Positions 19,295-28,308 of a stretch of DNA of 64,000 nucleotides are shown here, piece after piece. How positions within the stretch are numbered: the first letter of the stretch is position 1; every line of letters starts with the position of its first letter. The translations under genes and the position numbers were made by a program. Under the pieces are notes generated by a model. The model searched no databases, was not told the origin of the DNA, and saw nothing but the letters and a program-made list of their open reading frames with translations. Origin of the DNA: Lewinellaceae bacterium (lineage in GTDB: Bacteria; Bacteroidota; Bacteroidia; Chitinophagales; Saprospiraceae); contig JACJYK010000002.1 of the NCBI GenBank assembly GCA_020636135.1, positions 878,709-942,708 of the forward strand, given 5' to 3'.

Positions 19295-21556
19295 CTATTG
19301 ATCCTCACGCCATATCGGAATGAATAATTTGCTTCCAGGACTGAAGTTTAATGACAAGGGTGTTTTTGAATCGTCTATGGATTCTGTGCTTACATCCTTG
19401 CCAGAGCCATAATTGATTTGGGCATAGGGATTTTTATTGCCATTGATAATCGCAACCAGCTGACTGCCTTTTGCTATTTTTTTACTGATAATTCTGGTGT
19501 TATTAAATGCAATAGTCGTTTCTACACCCGGTGTGATCAGCTCTCTTATCTCTCTGCTTTTAGAATAACTTGCCCGGCCGATGTAGTAGCTCAAATGGAA
19601 GTATTTACCTTCCGGGGTTAATTCATACAGATTAATCGAAAAGTCAAAATCTTTTTTGTTTGCGGTGACCAGCAGTGAACCTGAAAAGGAGCCATTGATG
19701 ATGACTTCCTTTTCAAATGGAATCGTTTTAAACACCAGTCCGTCATTCAGATTAATGCTGTCCGTAATAATTGGCCAGGGATAATAATCGGCGTTGTTGG
19801 ATGTTGATCTGTCTGCAAAGTCTATGGTGAGATTTAAAGGATCCTGTTCTTTGTTCTCACGGGTCGACAGTTGGTAGGTTTCGCCAACTTTTGTGTTACT
19901 TAAGTAAAAGGCCAGTGAGTCATTACCCATTTCTTTTAAAGAGGGTGCATGCAGCCATTTATTTTCGCCCATCACCTCAAAATTTACTTTATCCTTTAGT
20001 ATGCTTGGTTTTTCCTTCCCTTTCAGGATATAATCGAACCATTCAAACACCAGCCCATCGCGAATATTGATGGCAGCGACCGGGTCAATTTCATAGCCAC
20101 GTAAATTCGCGCTGGGTACAGATTGAGCTCCCCAGTGGTCGTAAGGCCCGATTAGTAAATAGTGTTCTGCGCTGGGGTTGTGTTTTAAATGTTCTGTATA
20201 GTAATACATCGCGCCGCGCTGACCGTCATCATAATATCCGGTGGTGGTAAGGATGGGAATGTCGATATGCGCGAACTCATCCTGGTAAGGTATCATCTGC
20301 TGCCAGAAACCATCATAACCGGGATGACTTATCCATTCCTGGAATACAGGATTAGGTGTACCATCAATGGAATCCATTTTATTGTAGGGCCTGCCGGAAA
20401 TAAACCAGGTATTTTGGAGATGATTCCAACGGTCCCTATCGTTGTTTGCCTCATTGTCGAGGAATTTATTATTCGTAACATAGGGGATCCATTTATAGGG
20501 GAAATTGTAAAAAATATTATTCTCCATGGGAACATCCAGGCCGGGGGCTGCGGACACCGATGGGACAATGGTTTTTAATGCAGGATGTACTTTTTCCTTA
20601 AGCGATGCCCATTGCGTAAACCCGTTATAACTCCCGCCATACATACCCACTTTGCCGTTGTTCCAGGGTTGTTGGCTTATCCAGTCTATGACGGCATAAA
20701 CATCTTTGTGCTCGTATTTATAAGGTTCAATGGGGTCATGACTTTGCCGTTTGCCACGGGAGGTGGCAATAACACCAGCATAGCCTTTCGAGGCGGCCAG
20801 CATGGCCTGGTTTTTATTGGAGATATCCGCGTAGATGGTAAAAATAAGAATGGCAGGTAAGGGTGTCGTATTTCTTTTCCTGACCGTAATGACAGAGATT
20901 TCAGCTCCGTCCTTGGCAGAGGTTATGACTTCCTCCCGGATGAGGTATCGGCTATTTTCATCGCGCTCTGTTTCTTCGAATAGGATGGGTTCGGTAGAGG
21001 AATAAATGTGGTAAAGAAAGTATGCCCTTAAGAGGTTCAGTGCCTCATCCGGAGACAGGGCACCGGTCGGTGCATGGATGTATTTGGATTGAAATGAGGT
21101 GGTGAATTGCCTTACTGCATCGTAGGTAGTGAAACTGACTAGGATACTGGACGCTTTTACATCATCACAACTAAGGATGTAATTTCTGATAACAGATCGA
21201 TAGGCATCGCTGAAGTTATCCCCTGAATTCACCTGTTCAATTTTGGCTTTAGAGTACAGCTCATATTGCATTAAAACCGGATGACTTCCTCCAAAATTTG
21301 ATGTTTCCCGTAAGGCTTTAATCGTTTCAATGGAAGCCTGAAAATCCCCTGCCAATAGTTCAATCCGGAAGCGGTCATTTGGCTCCACGGGTATATTTTT
21401 CGAAGCAGTATAATTTATGTAAGCCTCAGCCAGGTTTTTCATGGCTAGGTCCAGTGCTGAGCTGTCTGACAACTCGGCTTTTTCAAATATTATGGTTTGA
21501 CCTATCGCGGTTATGCTAATGGTTGTCATGATCAAAAGATGGAGTAACTTTTTCAT
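19295..21556 (-). CDS. CocE/NonD-family (S15) X-prolyl-dipeptidase-like hydrolase
   Basis: 753 residues from the ATG at 21556, the first that gives a signal peptide (MKKLLHLLIMTTISITAIGQ). The S15 core has nucleophile motif GMYGGSYNGFTQW, IPILTTTGYYDDG with the acid, and IGPYDHWG with the His, followed by the C-terminal jelly-roll (EVMGENKWLHAP, LFIPIWRED). A 200-residue N-terminal extension of helices is unusual for simple CocE enzymes. Substrate could be prolyl peptides or esters. Confidence 0.85.
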   Translation of the reverse strand: MKKLLHLLIMTTISITAIGQTIIFEKAELSDSSALDLAMKNLAEAYINYTASKNIPVEPNDRFRIELLAGDFQASIETIKALRETSNFGGSHPVLMQYELYSKAKIEQVNSGDNFSDAYRSVIRNYILSCDDVKASSILVSFTTYDAVRQFTTSFQSKYIHAPTGALSPDEALNLLRAYFLYHIYSSTEPILFEETERDENSRYLIREEVITSAKDGAEISVITVRKRNTTPLPAILIFTIYADISNKNQAMLAASKGYAGVIATSRGKRQSHDPIEPYKYEHKDVYAVIDWISQQPWNNGKVGMYGGSYNGFTQWASLKEKVHPALKTIVPSVSAAPGLDVPMENNIFYNFPYKWIPYVTNNKFLDNEANNDRDRWNHLQNTWFISGRPYNKMDSIDGTPNPVFQEWISHPGYDGFWQQMIPYQDEFAHIDIPILTTTGYYDDGQRGAMYYYTEHLKHNPSAEHYLLIGPYDHWGAQSVPSANLRGYEIDPVAAINIRDGLVFEWFDYILKGKEKPSILKDKVNFEVMGENKWLHAPSLKEMGNDSLAFYLSNTKVGETYQLSTRENKEQDPLNLTIDFADRSTSNNADYYPWPIITDSINLNDGLVFKTIPFEKEVIINGSFSGSLLVTANKKDFDFSINLYELTPEGKYFHLSYYIGRASYSKSREIRELITPGVETTIAFNNTRIISKKIAKGSQLVAIINGNKNPYAQINYGSGKDVSTESIDDSKTPLSLNFSPGSKLFIPIWREDQ

Positions 21557-21662
21557 AGTTTGATATTGATTACCCTGGCTGCAGTTCAATGCAATTGGCC
21601 TTTCTGGCAGAGCAGATGGTTGTTTTTCTAAATATTTTACACTGATCTTAATTCGGAAATGC

Positions 21663-22382
21663 TTACAGGCTATTCCAGTTTTTGAATCGGGCCGATTGAC
21701 GACTGGACACCTCAAGTGATTCGCCGGTTTTTAATTCAATGTTCAGTTTTTGTTTGAACCCGGGTGTTATTCGTTCGATGTATTCCGTATTGATGATCTG
21801 GCTGCGATTAATTCTGAAGAATACATTGGGGTCCAGCTTTTCTTCGATCTGATTCAGCGATCTTTTGATCATAGCCTTGTCACTACCAAAGAAAAATCGC
21901 ACATAATTGTCCATCGACTGGATGAGCCGGATCTCTTTCAACGGAACGAAATAACACTGTTCCCCATCTTTTATGAATATCTTATAATGCATGGGCAACG
22001 GTTTTTTTATTGCTTCAATTTTTACAAACTCGGCCTTCACCTTTTCAATGGTAACGGCAAAACGCTCGTCCCGCAGAGGTTTGACCAGGTAGTCCAACGC
22101 ATTGACCTCAAATGCTTTTACAGCGTATTGATTGTATGCAGTGGTGAATACCACTTTCGGTACTACGGTAAGCTCTTCCAGGAGATCGAAGCCTGATTTT
22201 TCGGGCATTTGAATATCCAGGAATATCAAATCAGGCTGTTCTTTTTCTATCAGTGCGACGGCATCATAGACGTTTGCAGCCTCACCGGCTATGATATATT
22301 CGGGATAGTTTGACAGTGCCCTTTTCACTTCTTCCCGGGCAAGCCGTTCATCATCGATAATTATGGTTTTATAGGTGTTCAT
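21663..22382 (-). CDS. LytTR-family response regulator
   Basis: 239 residues: receiver domain with the acid pair DDE near 10-12, phospho-acceptor D in LIFLDIQMPEKSG (about 56) and K in LVKPL; LytTR DNA-binding domain at about 130-235 (FRINRSQIINTEYIERI). The start overlaps the end of the sensor-kinase gene by 14 bp, so the pair is translated together. Confidence 0.93.
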   Translation of the reverse strand: MNTYKTIIIDDERLAREEVKRALSNYPEYIIAGEAANVYDAVALIEKEQPDLIFLDIQMPEKSGFDLLEELTVVPKVVFTTAYNQYAVKAFEVNALDYLVKPLRDERFAVTIEKVKAEFVKIEAIKKPLPMHYKIFIKDGEQCYFVPLKEIRLIQSMDNYVRFFFGSDKAMIKRSLNQIEEKLDPNVFFRINRSQIINTEYIERITPGFKQKLNIELKTGESLEVSSRQSARFKNWNSL

Positions 22383-23460
22383 TGTTTTTTCGAATTGGTA
22401 TGATTAATATGGCTCTCACCTGGTCGTTAGCAGTATTTAGTAATTCGAAGCTGGCTTGGCCAGGATAATGGAGATCCAATCTTTTTGTTAAGTTTTTAAG
22501 CCCGATACCTGCTTCCGAATTATAGGTGAAGATCTTTCCTGGATTTTGGACGATGATTTCGATGGACGCACCTTTATGAGCGATGGACAGCGTTAATCGG
22601 CCTCCATCGACGCGCTTGTCAATCCCATGTTTTATACCATTCTCCACCAAAAGCTGGATGCTTAATGGTAGGATAAGGCAGTTTTCCAACTCTGGATCCA
22701 TGTCAATTGATACATTCAGACGCTCTTCAAAGCGTATCTTTTCAAGTTCGATGTAATCCTTTACCAGTATGAGCTCTTCTTTGATGGTGATAAATGGAGC
22801 ATCCTTTTCATAGAGGGAGGTGCGCAGTATGTCGGACAATAGATCCACAGCCCTTCTCGCCATTTTGGGATTTTCAATGATCAGTGACTTGATGGAGTTG
22901 AGGGAATTAAATAAGAAATGAGGATTTAATTGTGTCGCCAGATTATCAAGCTGGGCCTGCTTGGCAACCACCAGGAGTTCTGCATTTTGCCTGGTTGTTT
23001 CCAGACTGTTCAGATGATAATGATACAGATGATAGGCTAAAATCCAGATAGCCATTAAGCGTAAACCGGTAATTAAAACCGGATCCCAGGTTATCAGAGA
23101 CTGCCCTAATAAAAAATCCTTGTTTCCGATTATGGTCCAGTAATAATGCCATTTCAGGTTGGCAAGAAGCATGAACGCAACAGCTAATAATATTATGGAC
23201 GGAATGATTCTGACCGCTAAACTGCCAAGATTAAGTGCGTTCCAGTTTAATCTTTTGGCTACATATCGGTACAGATGAGTGAGAGAAACCCCAATGGCTA
23301 TATCCAGGACATAATTAAGCAATGTGAAGAATAACCCATAGTTGTCCCTGGTATACACAGTATATGCCCAATAGAGGGATACAATTCCCCATCCGGTAAG
23401 CTGGCATATCCAATAAAGTGAAATAGCTTTGTTGTTCGTTCTATGTAATGATCTGTTCAT
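22369..23460 (-). CDS. LytS-type membrane histidine kinase
   Basis: 363 residues with four membrane helices (about 14-34, 43-63, 82-101 and 127-147), no periplasmic domain, a short coiled linker and the His_kinase domain with H181 in LNPHFLFNSLNSI. The ATPase part has LLVENGIKHG and GIGLKNL. It is the cognate kinase of the LytTR regulator that overlaps its 3' end. The S15 hydrolase downstream may be a target; that is only positional inference. Confidence 0.92.
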   Translation of the reverse strand: MNRSLHRTNNKAISLYWICQLTGWGIVSLYWAYTVYTRDNYGLFFTLLNYVLDIAIGVSLTHLYRYVAKRLNWNALNLGSLAVRIIPSIILLAVAFMLLANLKWHYYWTIIGNKDFLLGQSLITWDPVLITGLRLMAIWILAYHLYHYHLNSLETTRQNAELLVVAKQAQLDNLATQLNPHFLFNSLNSIKSLIIENPKMARRAVDLLSDILRTSLYEKDAPFITIKEELILVKDYIELEKIRFEERLNVSIDMDPELENCLILPLSIQLLVENGIKHGIDKRVDGGRLTLSIAHKGASIEIIVQNPGKIFTYNSEAGIGLKNLTKRLDLHYPGQASFELLNTANDQVRAILIIPIRKNNEHL

Positions 23461-23675
23461 AGATAAAACAAAGAAAACGCAATCGCATCAAATAAGGAAG
23501 GCAAAGTACACGAGCGTGAATTTTCGGCTGTGAATTCACCTTTAAATTAGTTTGCCGTCTTCTTTTGGACGAAAAGAAGATTGCAGATGGATCTGGTATA
23601 TTGATCTTGTATCAAATTTACGATGTTCTTCCGGTTGATCGCGTTGGACTAAACTCTGAGTTTTGCATTTATTAT

Positions 23676-23923
23676 TTATTGGATGGCAGGTTCAATCATT
23701 TTGATCAGATCCTCATTTTCAACATCTGAAAACCGGCCCCTTTGTTTGAATTCCAGATTCAGGGAGTCTATTTCATTATTTTTTTAGTATTCCAGTTGTT
23801 TATGGCAAGCGTAATCACTATGCCGATTACCACAAGAAAAATTTCTCTCTAAGCATAGTTCAGATATTTTACCGTTTTCCCTTCTGAAAGCAGATTTTCT
23901 CTAATCCTTCTAAATAATTTCAT
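23676..23923 (-). pseudogene. Decayed DUF6090 gene
   Basis: From an ATG at 23923 the reading is MKLFRRIRENLLSEGKTVKY then LNYA, stop, REIFLVVIGIVITLAINNWN, clearly the N-terminus of the DUF6090 protein intact at 25236-25988. An in-frame TAG replaces a glycine codon, and a shift near 23790 leads into a short tail (SDVENEDLIKMIEPAIQ) ending at 23676; the middle of the gene is deleted. The 215 bp to its right contain no gene. Confidence 0.8.
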
Positions 23924-23970
23924 AGGATAACGTTTGCCGTATGTGGTATTACGAACGTAACCCTTCGTAA

Positions 23971-25143
23971 TTAGTTCCGCTCTTCTAATTCTTCTATTTT
24001 CATCATGGCATGTTCATTATCAGGATTGAGCTCAAGTGATTTTTTATAATTATCAATTGCTTTTTGAGAATCACCGATTAATTCATAGGCTTCTCCCAGG
24101 CTGTCATAAGAGTTGGGTGATTTGGGGTAATTCTCGACATTCAGGGTAAAGAATTCCAATGCCCTTGATTTGTCGTGGTTATCTCCACTTTGTAGCATCC
24201 GGTAGCCTAGTTGGTTTACCAGATGCTCGGGAGGCGGAAAATCCCATGATAGCCGGTCTGAAAGTTCCTGAAAATGCTGGGTTAGTTGCTCTTTGTTTTC
24301 TACATCGCGATAGGAAATACCATAACCTTCAAAAATGGCTGAAATGCCATTGTGAAAAGCAATGACCGGGACCGAGCTATGGCTTTCCTGATCGAAATAT
24401 TCCAGTTTTGCCGGTAGTTCACCACTGCATTTACTATTCAGGGATTCAAATAATCTTATGTGCCGGTCACGATTTCGGATATTCCTTTTACCCCAGTTTG
24501 CAGTGGCTATGTAAATGAACCTTTCAAATGATTGCTCAGTCAGTGAATCCAGTTTATTGTCCATGGTTTCTGAATCCCATGTTCCGAAACTTGGATCAAC
24601 GGCAATAAATGAATTAAAAAGAGTCTCTTCTTTCATGTAGGCATGAGTCGCCAGTAAACCGCCTAAAGAATGTCCAAAAAGGATATGATAGGGTGTAGTT
24701 CTGAATTCCTTATCCAACTCTGGTAAGAGTTCCTCTTCCAGAAAACTCAGAAAACGATCTCCTCCGCCGGAATTATTTGCTCTAACGGTGATGATTTTGT
24801 CCGGAGTGAAGTCTCTTCTCCGATCGACATTTTGAATGGCAACCACAATCATCTCCGGGATTTTCCAGTTCCTGTAAACATCAGAACTCATGTAATTTAC
24901 CATTCCGGTGATAGCCTTGAAATGCAGATTTCCATCCAGTACGATAAGCACCGGATAGCTTTTATAGGCTGATGTCTTGTTAGAATATGAATCCGGAAGG
25001 CTGACCCAATATTCCCTGTCTTCATTCAGGATATGAGACCTGATCATATGTTTTGTGCCGATAACAATTTGTTCCGGATCCTGTGATCTGATCTGATTAA
25101 TACCTGTAAGTATCAATAATGCTGCAATCATGTATTTAGACAT
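23971..25143 (-). CDS. Secreted esterase (esterase D/Fes-like) with C-terminal TPR
   Basis: 390 residues: signal peptide (about 1-20), an esterase-D domain with YPVLIVLDGN, nucleophile GHSLGG (about 165) and a late His, and at about 330-385 a TPR pair (NSYDSLGEAYELIGDSQKAI, then YKKSLELNPD). Enzymes of this family cleave acyl esters or siderophore esters; the TPR tail is frequent in Bacteroidota versions. The natural substrate cannot be read from the context. Confidence 0.8.
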   Translation of the reverse strand: MSKYMIAALLILTGINQIRSQDPEQIVIGTKHMIRSHILNEDREYWVSLPDSYSNKTSAYKSYPVLIVLDGNLHFKAITGMVNYMSSDVYRNWKIPEMIVVAIQNVDRRRDFTPDKIITVRANNSGGGDRFLSFLEEELLPELDKEFRTTPYHILFGHSLGGLLATHAYMKEETLFNSFIAVDPSFGTWDSETMDNKLDSLTEQSFERFIYIATANWGKRNIRNRDRHIRLFESLNSKCSGELPAKLEYFDQESHSSVPVIAFHNGISAIFEGYGISYRDVENKEQLTQHFQELSDRLSWDFPPPEHLVNQLGYRMLQSGDNHDKSRALEFFTLNVENYPKSPNSYDSLGEAYELIGDSQKAIDNYKKSLELNPDNEHAMMKIEELEERN

Positions 25144-25235
25144 GCGGTATGATTTTTATTTGGTTGGTATCAGTTTGTCTATATGGAGTGACAGGTTTTG
25201 CCTGAACTATACATATCCCCTTTAATCGTTTCCCG

Positions 25236-25988
25236 TTACGTTTCAATATCCTTTTCAATCATTTCAATTACGCGGTTGGATTTGGATTTTATGCTTTCAT
25301 AAGCTGAAATAAAGGCATTATGCATTGAAGCTAAAATCACGAGTCCATTTTGATATTCCTGACTTTTAAAAAGACCATTAAAATCCTTAGCGGTGATATT
25401 TTGTTCTTCCGCAGTTTTTTCACCGGTAAAAATGGGATACATTTTATCCAGTTTTATGTAACTGGCAAGTGGTCTTGAAATATACTCGCGGTAATCAAAT
25501 TCTTCATGAGCAATGCCAAATTCGTTCATTTTATAAATTTCATTCAACTCCAGAAGGTACACTTTGATGGAATCATTTGATATCAGGCTAAGATTCCCGG
25601 AACTCTCCAATTCATTAAAGGTACTATTGTTCGGAGAAAATCTTTCTTCCATTAATGAATTAACAACATTCTTCGTGACAGCAGTTAATTCTTTAATTGG
25701 CGGCTCGTTGATTTGCTGTATAAGCTCCTGGTCGCTTATTAACCTTCCATTTCTGAACGCAATCAGGTAGTCCAAACTTGCTATGTCTTTTTTTAAGTCT
25801 AGTATGATATTACTTAAATATTTGATTTCCCTTTTTCTATCCGTCCGTGCATTGTTCCAGTTGTTGACCTGTAAAGCAATTAAAATTCCAATGACCACCA
25901 GAAGGATTTCTCCAAATGCGTACTTCAGATATTTTGCCCTTCTTCCTTCAGCAAGAAGATTTTCCCTTATTTGTCTAAACAACTTCAT
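25236..25988 (-). CDS. DUF6090 family membrane protein
   Basis: 250 residues with the family start MKLFRQIRENLLAEGR, one membrane helix (ILLVVIGILIALQVNNWN, about 28-46) and a long helical extracytoplasmic domain. Function unknown. A decayed relative lies 1.3 kb to the left and another intact one sits in the integron at 35674-36420. Confidence 0.85.
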   Translation of the reverse strand: MKLFRQIRENLLAEGRRAKYLKYAFGEILLVVIGILIALQVNNWNNARTDRKREIKYLSNIILDLKKDIASLDYLIAFRNGRLISDQELIQQINEPPIKELTAVTKNVVNSLMEERFSPNNSTFNELESSGNLSLISNDSIKVYLLELNEIYKMNEFGIAHEEFDYREYISRPLASYIKLDKMYPIFTGEKTAEEQNITAKDFNGLFKSQEYQNGLVILASMHNAFISAYESIKSKSNRVIEMIEKDIET

Positions 25989-26155
25989 AGTTGGTTAAGG
26001 GTTGGTTATACATGTACCCGTACGTTAAAAGTAATGATGTGAGCCGGATCTCTCTAAGAAATATCTGGTTTGTCGGGTTTTTGTCCTTTGTTGCATTAAT
26101 CTGAGGGTTAAAAGACCACCTTTGCTGATGGTTGTCAGGAACAGAGAGGGGGACG

Positions 26156-27031
26156 TTACTCTAAGAAATTATTCATGTATGTTGCAATTGTTTTCGTTTG
26201 CATCATCACCCCGACGTGTCCCTGTGAAGGAATAATGGCAAGCTGTGATTTTGGCATAGGTTCTATATCTGCCGTTTTCCCACCACCGAGCAATTGATAA
26301 GTTTTCATCAGTTCTACTTTATCAAGCCCATCATTATCACCGCATATGATCAATACGGGTGAAGTGATTGCAGCAATATTGGAATCCCCGATATTGAATG
26401 GTGCTTCGGCAAAAACGATCATTTTCTCGATAAACTTCCTCCACATGGATTTATCAGGCGCCACGGCATCGTACGCGGTTTGCAATGGTGTGTTATCAAA
26501 AAATTCGGGCTTAAAATCTTCAAATGCTCCGTTTACTATGGGCAGCCAACCCGCGGTTTTGTAAGTCGATGAAATGATGACCAGTCTTCTGAGCCGCTCA
26601 GGACTTTGCACCGCAAACTGATAAGCAACTGAGCCACCCATACTATACCCGGTGACATCTGCGCTGTCAATTTTCAGGTAATCCATAACCTCCTCCACAT
26701 CCTTTGCCATTGTTTCGATGTCCATTTTCCGGTCAGAATAGGGTGAGTGGCCGTGTCCCTGAAATTCAATGGCAATGACTTTCCTGGATTTTGAAAGTTC
26801 AGGTATTAATTCCGCCCAGTTTAATTCTATGGTGTAAAATGCTCCGTGCAATAATAGGATTGGGAAGCCTTCTCCATACACTTCGTAATAAATCTGAGTG
26901 CCTTGTACAGGAGCGTATCCGCTGCTGGCAGGCGTGATTTGTTGCCCGATTAATGGTATTACTGCAGTTAAAAGTACGGCAATCTTCACGGCCGATTTGA
27001 TCGTATTGGATAGTTCAACTACTCTTTTCAT
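26156..27031 (-). CDS. Exported alpha/beta hydrolase
   Basis: 291 residues with an N-terminal hydrophobic segment (about 12-30) and the hydrolase-1 fold: LLLHGAFY, FQGHGHSPYSD, nucleophile GYSMGG (about 121), acid in ICGDNDGLD and His in PSQGHVGV. It may be a C-C or ester hydrolase; no further assignment is justified. It lies just downstream of the SRPBCC/ArsR pair on the same strand. Confidence 0.8.
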   Translation of the reverse strand: MKRVVELSNTIKSAVKIAVLLTAVIPLIGQQITPASSGYAPVQGTQIYYEVYGEGFPILLLHGAFYTIELNWAELIPELSKSRKVIAIEFQGHGHSPYSDRKMDIETMAKDVEEVMDYLKIDSADVTGYSMGGSVAYQFAVQSPERLRRLVIISSTYKTAGWLPIVNGAFEDFKPEFFDNTPLQTAYDAVAPDKSMWRKFIEKMIVFAEAPFNIGDSNIAAITSPVLIICGDNDGLDKVELMKTYQLLGGGKTADIEPMPKSQLAIIPSQGHVGVMMQTKTIATYMNNFLE

Positions 27032-27076
27032 GTGAGGATTTATTAGGAGTCAGGATTATGGATTTGACCTCGGATG

Positions 27077-27577
27077 TTATTGGATTTTTCTTTTCTGCGC
27101 CAATAGATTTTCCAAATTGCCAATGGATGCTTTATAGCCTTCAGCGAAGCCCATTTCAATCATCTTCTCCAATCGCTCAAGTGATTCATTGTAAATGGTG
27201 ATCTGTACGGTTGTTATACCATCTGTTTCACTGAATGTATAATCCCATTCAGAGCCGGTAGGGGCGGGGTTTTCATCTTTATCGGCGAAGGCATTGTATA
27301 ATTTGAAATTGGTCTTTGGTGTAATGGATCTGTATTCCTGAATGATCCAACCCTCTTGTCCTTCGGGACTTACCATCGCATAAAATCTTTTCCCGCCAAC
27401 GATAAAATTCATGTATTTGGTTCTGGCTTTGAATGGGGCTGGTGCTACCCACTGGTCAAGCATTTCAGCCCGGGTAAAAGCATCCCAAACCAAATCCAGT
27501 CCTGCATCAAATTCCCTGGTGATGTAGACCGTTTTCGCTGACTTATCTACGCTGAAGTCAAATTTCAGGTTGCTCAT
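27077..27577 (-). CDS. SRPBCC/AHSA1-domain protein
   Basis: 166 residues with the AHSA1 (activator-of-Hsp90-like, START-superfamily) reading VYITREFDAGLDLVWDAFT, YRSITPKTNF and WDYTFSETDGITTV. The ATG overlaps the stop of the ArsR gene by four bases. ArsR-AHSA1 pairs are a standard arrangement, in which the SRPBCC protein probably binds a hydrophobic ligand. Confidence 0.88.
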   Translation of the reverse strand: MSNLKFDFSVDKSAKTVYITREFDAGLDLVWDAFTRAEMLDQWVAPAPFKARTKYMNFIVGGKRFYAMVSPEGQEGWIIQEYRSITPKTNFKLYNAFADKDENPAPTGSEWDYTFSETDGITTVQITIYNESLERLEKMIEMGFAEGYKASIGNLENLLAQKRKIQ

Positions 27578-27900
27578 TTGGTTTGTTTTGTGATGGTGGT
27601 CAATAAATTATCCAACTGGTTGAACTTGGTTTCCCAAATTCTTTTGAATTCTTCCAGCCATAGGTCTATCTCTTCCATTTTGCCGGGATTGATGTGATAA
27701 TAAATCTCTCTTCCCTTCTGTTCCTGCCTTAACAAATGACATTCTGTGAGGATTTGGATATGCTTTGATACCGCCTGCCGGCTTGTTTGAAATTCTTCTG
27801 CAATGGCATTAGGCGTCATGGACTGTGCCGCAACCAATAGTATTATCGCTCTTCTGGTCGGGTCGGCTATGGCCTGAAAAACATCTCGCCTGGTTTCCAT
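27574..27900 (-). CDS. ArsR-family helix-turn-helix repressor
   Basis: 108 residues of winged-helix type: IADPTRRAIILLVAAQSMTP, IAEEFQTSRQAVSKHI (recognition helix) and REIYYHINPGKM (wing). No metal-binding cysteines are present, so it is not a metal sensor. It probably controls its own operon with the SRPBCC gene. Confidence 0.9.
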   Translation of the reverse strand: METRRDVFQAIADPTRRAIILLVAAQSMTPNAIAEEFQTSRQAVSKHIQILTECHLLRQEQKGREIYYHINPGKMEEIDLWLEEFKRIWETKFNQLDNLLTTITKQTK

Positions 27901-28308
27901 ATGCTAATTAATTGCTACCAAGTAGTTGCAAATATATGTGCAATTATGTGGTTGCTCAAATGTTTGGTCAGAAATTTCTCAAATTTTCTGGGGAGTAGGG
28001 CAGGGGTGCCAGTACTTACCATTCGCTTATCCCGGGAGAACGGTTAGTTCAATGCTCCCTGCCGGGCCAAGGTACTTTACTATCCTCTATTGATTCATAG
28101 CTACCGGTTGTATTAGCTCCGGTGTGGGCAGGGCAGGGGTGAATTGGTGGCTCTTATTTTGAATCCCGCTGCCAGGTTAGTGTGCGGATGATTGGTTCTC
28201 CCTCAATGGTGGTCGTTTCTAATTGGATGATCAATTGATGGCCGGATATTCTTAGGTTTTATGGTGGCTATCCAGCAAGATAATTGTGCTGGCCGCATTT
28301 ATTAATCT
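27901..28308. other. Intergenic region, no gene
   Basis: 408 bp between two minus-strand genes. The string GGGCAGGGGTG occurs twice (about 28000 and 28128), perhaps remnants of a short duplication. No frame or RNA recognised. Confidence 0.5.
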